Positions 7,297-13,816 of a stretch of DNA of 15,324 nucleotides are shown piece after piece. Both the position numbers and the translations under genes were made by a program. The notes beneath the pieces were generated by a model, which saw only the letters and a program-made list of their open reading frames with translations, had not been told where the DNA came from and ran no database searches. Each line of letters starts with the position of its first letter. Position 1 is the stretch's first letter. This DNA comes from an uncultured beta proteobacterium (GTDB lineage: Bacteria; Pseudomonadota; Gammaproteobacteria; Burkholderiales; Burkholderiaceae_B): contig CAIYCP010000440.1 of assembly GCA_903924715.1 (NCBI GenBank), forward strand, positions 1 through 15,324, in the 5' to 3' direction.

Positions 7297-8769
7297 ATGC
7301 AAGATCTAGCGCGACCAATAGCGTTTGACGAAATGGTAGACACCAGCGGAGCGCGTCCGCCCCTCGGGGCGTGCCCCAGCACAAGCGCGCGGGCGCACTA
7401 CCAAGGCTTTGCCAAATGGCTCGCTCAGCAACCCGAGCGCCTGCTGCAAACGCGTCGCGATGAGGCAGAGCTGATCTTCAGACGCGTTGGGATCACCTTT
7501 GCCGTGTACGGGGACTCGGACGGGACCGAGCGTACGATCCCCTTTGACATCGTCCCCCGCATTTTCCCGGCGGCTGAATGGGCAAAGCTTGAGCGAGGCT
7601 TAAAACAGCGCGTGCAGGCACTCAATATGTTTCTGCACGATGTCTATCACGAGCAGCACATCCTGAAGGCAGGTTTGATCCCAGCCGAACAAGTGCTGAA
7701 CAATGCGCAGTTTCGCCCTCAGATGCGCGGGGTTCGCGTGCCCAACAAGATCTATGCGCACATTGCGGGGATTGATATTGTGCGTGCCAATCACGGTGCC
7801 CAGACCGGCGAACTCTTTGTGCTTGAAGATAATCTGCGCGTACCCTCTGGCGTGTCTTACATGCTCGAAAATCGCAAAATGATGATGCGCTTGTTTCCTG
7901 AACTATTCGCGCAACATCGCGTTGAGCCTGTTGCACACTACCCAGATCTATTGCTTGATACCCTTCGCAATTCTGCTCCAAACGCTGGCACACAGCCCAA
8001 CGTCATCGTCCTGACCCCGGGGATGTACAACTCGGCCTATTTTGAACACGCATTTCTAGCACAGCAAATGGGCGTCGAGCTTGTCGAGGGGCAAGATCTT
8101 TTTGTTCAAAACGACGCTGTCTTTATGCGCACTACCCAAGGTCCGCGGCAGGTCGACGTGATTTACCGGCGCGTCGATGATGACTTTCTTGACCCCGAAG
8201 TTTTTCGCGATGACTCAACACTAGGCGCCAGGGGTTTACTGCGCGCCTATCGCGCAGGCAATGTCGCCATTTGTAATGCGATCGGCACAGGTGTCGCCGA
8301 TGACAAGTCAATCTATCCTTTCGTGCCAGACATGATTCGCTTTTATTTAAGCGAAGAGCCGCTCATCGCAAATGTACCCACCTTCATGTGCCGAAAGCCC
8401 GACGAGCTTGATCATGTCGTACAAAACATGCAAGACCTTGTTGTCAAAGAAGTTCACGGGGCCGGCGGCTATGGCATGCTGGTTGGGCCTGCTTCAACCC
8501 GCGCAGAGATCGATGACTTTAAGGCACGTGTACTTTCGAATCCGAGCAACTATATAGCTCAACCGACGCTTGCACTCTCAACCTGCCCAACCTATGTAGA
8601 GGCCGGCATTGCACCGCGTCACATTGATCTGAGGCCCTTTGTACTGTCGGGGCAACACGTGCGTATGGTGCCCGGTGGTTTGACACGCGTCGCATTAAAA
8701 GAAGGGTCACTCGTCGTAAATTCATCACAGGGTGGCGGCACGAAAGACACCTGGGTTCTTGAACACTAG
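7297..8769 (+). CDS. Circularly permuted type 2 ATP-grasp protein (stand-alone)
   Basis: This is a 490-aa protein from ATG 7297, or 505 aa if the upstream ATG at 7252 is used. Counting from 7252, it shows ITFAVYGD (81-88), FLHDVYHEQ (127-135), LTPGMYNSAYFEHAFLA (254-270), YRRVDDDFLDPEVFRDDS (305-322) and the nucleotide loop VVKEVHGAGGYGMLVG (397-412), then LRPFV and VPGGLTRVA. These define the COG2308-type circularly permuted ATP-grasp family, predicted to activate a carboxylate with ATP and join it to an amine. The Lys and glycine-rich loop are intact, unlike the fused paralogue at 1158-3734, so this copy looks fully active. It is the first gene of the rightward operon, driven by the sigma-54 promoter at 7202, and 21 bp before the alpha-E gene, its usual partner. 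The substrate is unknown. Confidence 0.93.
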   Translation: MQDLARPIAFDEMVDTSGARPPLGACPSTSARAHYQGFAKWLAQQPERLLQTRRDEAELIFRRVGITFAVYGDSDGTERTIPFDIVPRIFPAAEWAKLERGLKQRVQALNMFLHDVYHEQHILKAGLIPAEQVLNNAQFRPQMRGVRVPNKIYAHIAGIDIVRANHGAQTGELFVLEDNLRVPSGVSYMLENRKMMMRLFPELFAQHRVEPVAHYPDLLLDTLRNSAPNAGTQPNVIVLTPGMYNSAYFEHAFLAQQMGVELVEGQDLFVQNDAVFMRTTQGPRQVDVIYRRVDDDFLDPEVFRDDSTLGARGLLRAYRAGNVAICNAIGTGVADDKSIYPFVPDMIRFYLSEEPLIANVPTFMCRKPDELDHVVQNMQDLVVKEVHGAGGYGMLVGPASTRAEIDDFKARVLSNPSNYIAQPTLALSTCPTYVEAGIAPRHIDLRPFVLSGQHVRMVPGGLTRVALKEGSLVVNSSQGGGTKDTWVLEH

Positions 8770-8790
8770 ATCGATCCGGACATCTCTCTC

Positions 8791-9753
8791 ATGCTTTCAA
8801 GAACTGCTGATCACTTGTACTGGATGTCGCGCTATACAGAGCGGGCCGAAAATCTGGCCAGGATGCTTGACGTGAACTATCAGATGTCGTTACTTCCGCA
8901 ATCAGCAAAAACCATCGAGCGCGCCTGGTGTGCTTTGTTAGAAATTTCTGAGTTGAACCAGGCGTTTAGTGTTGAATACCCAAGCCCGACCCCCGGCGCA
9001 GTGATGCAGTTTATGGTGACCGATACCAACAACCCTTCGTCGATCATGCGATGCCTGCAGGGTGCGCGCGAAAATGCACGTGCCGTTCGAGGTTCAATTA
9101 CCACTGAGCTTTGGGAGACCATCAACACGACGTGGCTAGACGCGCAGCGTTTGATGCGCGAAGGCATGTTGCAGTCTGCCCCTGCCGAGTTTTTTGAATG
9201 GGTGAAATTCAGATCTCATCTAATTCGTGGCGTGCATCTTGGCACCATGATGCGTGGCGAGGCCTACGACTTTATTCAGCTCGGCACATTTCTTGAGCGC
9301 GCAGACAACACGGCCCGGCTTCTAGACGTAAAGTTTTTAGCTGCAAGCGAGGTGCGGGACGAAACTACGGACCCAGTCGATGAGTTTTATTATTGGACCG
9401 CGATTTTGCGTTCGGTCTCTGCTTTCGAAAACTACCGCAAAGTCTATCGCGACGTAATCACACCAGAGCGCATCGCTGAATTGCTCATACTGAGTATGGA
9501 CATGCCGCGCTCGCTTCTTGCCTGCCTGCATGCGGTCGTGGACACCTTGTCTCGGGTCAGAAATAGTCAATCGTCAGACACCCAAGCGGCCGCCCTTCGT
9601 CTACTTTCAGCGCTGCGTGATCAAAACATTGAACAAATCTTTGTCCAAGGCTTGCACGTCTACCTCACTGAGTTTTTAAGTCGCATTAATGCCGTCGGTA
9701 GCGGTATCAGCCAAGACTTTTTAGTGCCGTTGGCGGTCAATCCAGACGTTTAA
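8791..9753 (+). CDS. Alpha-E domain-containing protein (stand-alone)
   Basis: This 320-aa, all-helical-looking protein belongs to the alpha-E family (former DUF403). The N-terminus LSRTADHLYWMSRYTERAEN is the family signature and closely resembles the start of the alpha-E half of the 858-aa fusion. VTDTNNPSSIMRCLQ (77-90) is a second shared block. A related copy of the first helix recurs at 161-180, where LERADNTARLLDV parallels TERAENLARMLDV (17-26), so the fold is probably built from an internal duplication. Biochemical activity is not established; the conserved acidic residues and constant pairing with ATP-grasp genes suggest a partner or substrate-carrier role. It is the second and last gene of the rightward operon. 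In many genomes a transglutaminase and the proteasome-like Anbu peptidase follow at this point; here rhlE follows instead. Confidence 0.92.
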   Translation: MLSRTADHLYWMSRYTERAENLARMLDVNYQMSLLPQSAKTIERAWCALLEISELNQAFSVEYPSPTPGAVMQFMVTDTNNPSSIMRCLQGARENARAVRGSITTELWETINTTWLDAQRLMREGMLQSAPAEFFEWVKFRSHLIRGVHLGTMMRGEAYDFIQLGTFLERADNTARLLDVKFLAASEVRDETTDPVDEFYYWTAILRSVSAFENYRKVYRDVITPERIAELLILSMDMPRSLLACLHAVVDTLSRVRNSQSSDTQAAALRLLSALRDQNIEQIFVQGLHVYLTEFLSRINAVGSGISQDFLVPLAVNPDV

Positions 9754-9773
9754 GCGGGAACGACAACCCCGCT
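9753..9773 (+). terminator. Hairpin at the end of the alpha-E gene
   Basis: AGCGGG (9753-9758) pairs with CCCGCT (9768-9773) over a 9-nt loop, beginning at the last base of the stop codon. No T-run follows, so if it terminates transcription it does so weakly or with Rho. Confidence 0.3.
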
Positions 9774-9811
9774 GAGATGAGAATAAAGGTGAGGCTCACG
9801 CGTATTTAGCG

Positions 9812-9817
9812 TACAAT
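9812..9817 (+). promoter_or_regulatory. Possible sigma-70 -10 element for the helicase gene
   Basis: TACAAT is a good -10 hexamer. At a 17-bp spacing the -35 would be GTGAGG (9789-9794), which matches TTGACA at only three positions. The predicted start would be near 9824, giving a leader of about 140 nt before the TTG at 9966. The remaining 9754-9965 spacer holds the two hairpins listed here and no other gene I can support. Confidence 0.35.
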
Positions 9818-9877
9818 TGCTGCACGGCACAACGTTCCAGTCCTCGTGTCGCGCTAAGCCCCAACTCTGTGGGCGCT

Positions 9878-9895
9878 CGCCTCCAAGGCGTTTTT
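9878..9895 (+). terminator. Small intrinsic terminator in the helicase leader
   Basis: CGCCT (9878-9882), loop CCA, AGGCG (9886-9890), then five T (9891-9895) form a GC-rich hairpin plus T-tract pointing right. It could end the alpha-E operon, or act as a leader attenuator if the promoter at 9812 is real. TTGGAG at 9918-9923 is complementary to CTCCAA (9881-9886) inside the hairpin, which offers an alternative fold. The stem is only 5 bp, so strength is uncertain. Confidence 0.45.
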
Positions 9896-9953
9896 ACTCC
9901 CTGTTCGTCTGCCCCGATTGGAGCCCGCATCATATGCAGGCCGGCACGACGAT

Positions 9954-9957
9954 GGAG
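9954..9957 (+). promoter_or_regulatory. Ribosome binding site supporting a TTG start for the helicase
   Basis: GGAG is followed by 8 nt and then TTG at 9966. No in-frame ATG exists near the conserved N-terminus, so this site identifies the start codon. Confidence 0.6.
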
Positions 9958-9965
9958 CTGTTCTC

Positions 9966-11483
9966 TTGTCTACTACGATTACTTTTGCTGACCTCGGGTT
10001 GGCTGATCCCCTTATGCGTGCGATTGCCGATGCCGGCTACACCACGCCCACCCCCATTCAGGCACAGGCCATTCCACGCGTACTTGCTGGTGGCGATCTA
10101 TTAGCCGCTGCACAAACCGGCACGGGCAAAACGGCGGGCTTTACGCTGCCCATTTTGCATATGCTTTTGGCCAAACCCCTTGAAGTACGCAAAGCAGGGC
10201 GCCCGCGCGTACTCATTTTGACGCCAACCCGCGAGCTGACCGCTCAGGTTGAAGAGTCTGTCAAAACCTACGGCTGCCATACCAAAATATCCTCCATGGT
10301 GATTTTTGGCGGCGTCAATATCAACCCTCAACTCTCTGCCTTGCGCAAACCCATTGATATCTTGGTTGCAACGCCAGGTCGTTTGCTCGATCACTGCCAG
10401 CAGCGCACGGTCGATCTGTCTGGTGTCGAAATTTTGGTGCTCGACGAAGCCGATCGCATGCTTGATATGGGCTTTATTCGCGATATTCGTAAAATTTTGG
10501 CGATGATGCCGCGCCAGCGTCAGAATCTGCTGTTTTCGGCGACGTTCTCAGACGAAATTCGCGAGCTTTCAAAAAGTGTTTTATCAAACGCCACTGAAGT
10601 CTCGGTTGCCGCACGCAACACAACGGCCGAACGTGTCGAACAAACCGTATATATGGTGGATCAGGCGCACAAGCGTGACATCCTAAGCCATATCATCAGC
10701 GAAAGCGGCTGGCATCAAGTGCTAGTGTTTACGCGCACTAAGCATGGTGCAAACCGTTTAGCCGAAAAGCTCGTTAAAGACGGGCTGTCAGCCAGCGCCA
10801 TTCATGGCAATAAAAGTCAGGCTGCCCGCACCCGCGCGCTCGACGACTTTAAGAAGGGCAAAGTGGCCGTCTTAGTCGCCACCGACATCGCCGCGCGTGG
10901 TCTTGATATCGACCAACTTCCTCAGGTCGTGAACTTTGAATTGCCGAATATCCCCGAAGATTATGTGCACCGTATCGGCCGTACAGGTCGCGCCGGTGCG
11001 GCGGGTTCTGCCGTGTCTTTGGTCGACTCAAGCGAGATCAAATACCTCAAAGCAATCGAGCGGATCATCAAAAAGACCATCCCTCAATTGCCTGCACCAA
11101 CGGGCTGGACCGCCTCACCCCCGTCGCCGCACGGCGCAGACGACGAAGCTCGCTCTGAAGGTCGGCGCGATGGTCAACGTCGCCCGCAACAACGCTCAGC
11201 ACGCCCCAGCAGCTCAGGTGCGGCGGCACGTCCTGGCCGAACTGGCCAAGGGCCAAGTAGCGCACCGCGCCGCGACGCACACAGCGACAACAGGCCCGCT
11301 CAACGACGCGACGCACCAACGGGTGCCCGCGCACCACACGCAACTGGCGCTCCGGTCAGAACCGGCACCGGTACCGGTGCTGGCGCGCGTACCGCCAGCC
11401 GTCCAGCAACGCCATCCGGCTCAACTCCACGCAGCGGCGACTCGGCAAACCGTTCACGCCGTCCAGCCCTGTTTAACAAGTAA
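9966..11483 (+). CDS. rhlE: DEAD-box ATP-dependent RNA helicase, RhlE type
   Basis: This is a 505-aa RNA helicase that unwinds RNA duplexes with ATP, acting in ribosome assembly, RNA turnover and cold growth in relatives. Counting from TTG 9966 as Met1, all motifs are present: F7 and the Q motif TPTPIQAQAIP (28-37), motif I AAQTGTGKT (48-56), PTRELTAQV (87-95), TPGRLLD (136-142), DEAD at 160-163, SAT (191-193), FTRTKHGANRL (255-265), ATDIAARGLDI (305-315) and HRIGRTGRAG (335-344). The tail after about 380 is a low-complexity Arg/Pro/Ala/Ser extension typical of the RhlE group and likely to bind RNA. The start was set at TTG 9966 because GGAG precedes it by 8 nt and STTITFADLGL is a normal family N-terminus. 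An upstream in-frame TTG at 9918 would add 16 unlikely residues. The gene has its own leader with a terminator-like hairpin and lies 45 bp before prfC. Confidence 0.92.
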   Translation: MSTTITFADLGLADPLMRAIADAGYTTPTPIQAQAIPRVLAGGDLLAAAQTGTGKTAGFTLPILHMLLAKPLEVRKAGRPRVLILTPTRELTAQVEESVKTYGCHTKISSMVIFGGVNINPQLSALRKPIDILVATPGRLLDHCQQRTVDLSGVEILVLDEADRMLDMGFIRDIRKILAMMPRQRQNLLFSATFSDEIRELSKSVLSNATEVSVAARNTTAERVEQTVYMVDQAHKRDILSHIISESGWHQVLVFTRTKHGANRLAEKLVKDGLSASAIHGNKSQAARTRALDDFKKGKVAVLVATDIAARGLDIDQLPQVVNFELPNIPEDYVHRIGRTGRAGAAGSAVSLVDSSEIKYLKAIERIIKKTIPQLPAPTGWTASPPSPHGADDEARSEGRRDGQRRPQQRSARPSSSGAAARPGRTGQGPSSAPRRDAHSDNRPAQRRDAPTGARAPHATGAPVRTGTGTGAGARTASRPATPSGSTPRSGDSANRSRRPALFNK

Positions 11484-11493
11484 CGAACGCACT

Positions 11494-11514
11494 CAGGCTG
11501 GCTGCGCCAGCCTG
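11494..11514 (+). terminator. Strong hairpin between rhlE and prfC
   Basis: CAGGCTGGC (11494-11502), loop TGC, GCCAGCCTG (11506-11514) is a perfect 9-bp GC-rich stem. It fills most of the 45-bp gap. TAAAAT follows rather than a T-run, so it is a poor intrinsic terminator. It may stabilise the rhlE mRNA 3' end, cause Rho-assisted termination, or lower readthrough into prfC. The stem ends 14 nt before the prfC ATG and so may affect ribosome loading. Confidence 0.4.
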
Positions 11515-11528
11515 TAAAATTCACCATC

Positions 11529-13139
11529 ATGAGTATTCAAACAGAAGTCGCGCGACGCCGAACGTTCGCCATTATTTCTCACCCTGATGCCGGTAAGACG
11601 ACGCTCACCGAAAAGCTTCTGCTTTTTGCGGGCGCGATCCAAATCGCCGGTAGTGTCAAAGCACGTAAAGCTTCGCGGCACGCGTCTTCTGACTGGATGG
11701 AGATTGAAAAGCAACGTGGCATTTCGGTCGCCTCCTCTGTGATGCAAATGGAATACCGCGACTGCGTCATCAACCTGCTCGATACGCCCGGTCACCAAGA
11801 CTTTTCTGAAGACACCTATCGGGTACTCACCGCGGTCGATGCCGCCTTAATGGTGATTGACGCGGCCAACGGTGTCGAGCCACAAACGATTCGCTTGCTA
11901 CAAGTTTGCCGAGCCCGCAATACACCGATCATCACGTTCATCAATAAAATGGATCGCGAAGTGCGCGAACCGCTTGAACTGTTATCCGAAATTGAACAGC
12001 ATATCGGCATGGATGCGGTACCGTTTTCTTGGCCTGTTGGTATGGGCAAGGCCTTTGGTGGCGTCTTTGATATTCAGCGTAATCGCATGCGCTTGTTTAA
12101 ATCTGGGCAAGAACGTCGCCATGACACCGATGACGACTTTATCGATGGGCTCGACAACCCAGAAATCGCAAAGCGCTTTGGTAGTTCGTTTGAACAAGCC
12201 AAAGGTGAAATTGAACTCATTCAAGCCGCTGCACCAACCTTTGACCCGGCTGCTTTTTTAGCAGGCAAGCAAACCCCCGTATTTTTTGGCTCAGCCATTA
12301 ATAACTTTGGCGTACAAGAGGTTCTTGATGCGCTTGTGGATCAAGCCCCGCCGCCAGGCTCGCGCCAAGCACTTGAGCGCATTGTTCACCCAGAAGAATC
12401 CAAATTTACCGGTGTGGTCTTTAAGGTCCAGGCCAACATGGATCCTGCTCATCGCGACCGCGTTGCCTTTGTACGCGTCAGCTCGGGTAAGTTTGATCGT
12501 GGAATGCGACTGAAAGTATCGCGTAACAACAAAGAGATTCGACCCAATAACGTTGTATCTTTTTTATCTCAACGTCGAGAGCTTGTCGATGAAGCCTATG
12601 CCGGCGATGTGATCGGCATCCCCAATCACGGGATTTTGCATTTGGGTGACGTACTCACCGAAGGTGAGGCCTTACACTTTACCGGCTTGCCTTTTTTTGC
12701 ACCCGAGCTTTTTCAGGCGGTTGAAACCAAAGACCCCTTGCGAACAAAACAACTACGCACCGGGCTCTTACAGCTGGGCGAAGAGGGTGCAATTCAAGTG
12801 TTCAGACCGCTCGCCGCGGGTGGTGCTCTATTGCTGGGCGCCGTCGGTCAATTACAGTTTGAAGTCGTGGCACACCGTCTGCAAGCCGAATACGGTGCCG
12901 AAGCCCGTTTGATGCCTTCGCGCTACAACATGGCCCGCTGGGTCACGGCGCAAGACCCTAAAGAACTCCGAAAATTCATCGACGCAAATGCCTCAAACAT
13001 CGCCTATGATGTTGTCGAAGCGCCGGCGTTTTTAGTGAGTTCAACCGCCCAACTGCGTGTCGCCGAAGAGCGTTATCCGGCGATTCGCTTTCACGCCATG
13101 CGCGAACACGGCGGGCAAGTGTTTGCCGATAAAGTTTAA
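11529..13139 (+). CDS. prfC: Peptide chain release factor 3 (RF3)
   Basis: This is a 536-aa translational GTPase, close to the usual length of about 530. It removes RF1 or RF2 from the ribosome after peptide release. GTP-binding motifs are clear: G1 SHPDAGKTT (17-25), switch region EKQRGISVASS (60-70), G3 DTPGHQD (85-91) and G4 NKMDREV (139-145). The RF3-specific N-terminus (EVARRRTFAIISHPDAG) and QIAGSVKARKASRHASSDWM separate it from EF-G and other relatives. The C-terminal stretch LGAVGQLQFEVVAHRL followed by SRYNMARWV is also typical. ATG 11529 gives the standard family start, although no clear Shine-Dalgarno is present and a 9-bp hairpin lies just upstream. It probably depends on the rhlE transcript or on a promoter inside the rhlE tail. 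The next gene starts 23 bp after the stop and may be cotranscribed. Confidence 0.96.
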   Translation: MSIQTEVARRRTFAIISHPDAGKTTLTEKLLLFAGAIQIAGSVKARKASRHASSDWMEIEKQRGISVASSVMQMEYRDCVINLLDTPGHQDFSEDTYRVLTAVDAALMVIDAANGVEPQTIRLLQVCRARNTPIITFINKMDREVREPLELLSEIEQHIGMDAVPFSWPVGMGKAFGGVFDIQRNRMRLFKSGQERRHDTDDDFIDGLDNPEIAKRFGSSFEQAKGEIELIQAAAPTFDPAAFLAGKQTPVFFGSAINNFGVQEVLDALVDQAPPPGSRQALERIVHPEESKFTGVVFKVQANMDPAHRDRVAFVRVSSGKFDRGMRLKVSRNNKEIRPNNVVSFLSQRRELVDEAYAGDVIGIPNHGILHLGDVLTEGEALHFTGLPFFAPELFQAVETKDPLRTKQLRTGLLQLGEEGAIQVFRPLAAGGALLLGAVGQLQFEVVAHRLQAEYGAEARLMPSRYNMARWVTAQDPKELRKFIDANASNIAYDVVEAPAFLVSSTAQLRVAEERYPAIRFHAMREHGGQVFADKV

Positions 13140-13162
13140 TCTTCGCTCTTCAGAGATCCCTT

Positions 13163-13816
13163 ATGTCTTGGCGCGTTCTAATTGTCTTCTTAATGCTTGC
13201 CGCAGTGGCTTCGTGGCATGGCGGCGTCGAATTAGGCAATTGGCTGGTGACCCGCGCGCCTGAAACAATCGCCTCGGTCGCCGACAAACTCGACAGCACG
13301 CTTAAACTTGACGCCAATGGTCGCCCCATCACGGCGCAACCTCCTCAACCTCGTATCGACGGCACGTTGGGTATTCCTCGCGAACTCGACCCAATCGAAT
13401 GGGCCATCGAAGCCATCGCAGCAGATGACTTCGATACAGATCCTAATGCGATGAAGATCGATCAAGATGACGACAATGAACAGACAGGCGAAGGCTCTGA
13501 AGCCGCAGATGCCAAACGACTAGCAAGCGACAGCAAGCTCCCTGTGCGGCCGCCTGATTTCGGAGTCATTAAAGAAACTGCGCCGCCTGTCTCGCAACGA
13601 CCGGTCGCGCCACCTGTGCCGCCCGGCATCACCGTCACGGTCATCTCGTGGCAACAGTCTTTAAAGAAAGAACTCGATCAATGCGCGAATGTGAATTTTT
13701 TTCAGCGTCCGACTTGCTTGCAAAACGTTCGTCATAAATATTGCGCCCCCAATGATGCCTGGGGTAAAACCGCAGACTGTCCGGCCAGGCCGAACGAGCA
13801 GGTCTTGGGTGGCTAA
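13163..13816 (+). CDS. Hypothetical membrane-anchored protein with a four-cysteine C-terminal module
   Basis: This is a 217-aa protein of no named family that I recognise. Residues about 4-20 (RVLIVFLMLAAVASW) form one hydrophobic segment after a single Arg, so it is probably an uncleaved anchor with the rest in the periplasm. The middle (about 85-160) is acidic and then Pro-rich, likely a flexible linker. The C-terminal 50 residues carry four cysteines at 174, 185, 194 and 206 (C-x10-C-x8-C-x11-C) with FFQRPTC, VRHKYCAPN and WGKTADCP. The spacing and export suggest two disulfides rather than metal binding. I recall similar small C-terminal modules in hypothetical Burkholderiales proteins, but cannot verify this. 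It lies 23 bp after prfC. AGAG upstream is a modest ribosome-binding site. Its stop overlaps that of rpoN by 4 bp (CTAA, 13813-13816). Confidence 0.8.
   Translation: MSWRVLIVFLMLAAVASWHGGVELGNWLVTRAPETIASVADKLDSTLKLDANGRPITAQPPQPRIDGTLGIPRELDPIEWAIEAIAADDFDTDPNAMKIDQDDDNEQTGEGSEAADAKRLASDSKLPVRPPDFGVIKETAPPVSQRPVAPPVPPGITVTVISWQQSLKKELDQCANVNFFQRPTCLQNVRHKYCAPNDAWGKTADCPARPNEQVLGG

Noticed and set aside
9918..9965. TTG at 9918 as the helicase start
   Set aside because: It would add 16 residues unlike the family N-terminus and lacks a ribosome-binding site. TTG 9966 has GGAG at 8 nt.
9817..10104. 95-aa plus-strand open frame over the helicase leader and 5' end
   Set aside because: It starts at a TTG just after the -10 box, has no ribosome-binding site and no domain, and runs out of frame through conserved helicase motifs.
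11365..11380. Perfect 16-bp palindrome GCACCGGTACCGGTGC
   Set aside because: It lies in the repetitive Thr-Gly coding part of the helicase tail. Codon repetition explains it better than a regulatory site.
10936..11517. 193-aa open frame on the plus strand over the 3' half of the helicase gene
   Set aside because: It is a shadow frame created by the GC-rich, low-complexity helicase tail. It has no family features, and the rhlE frame is clearly coding.
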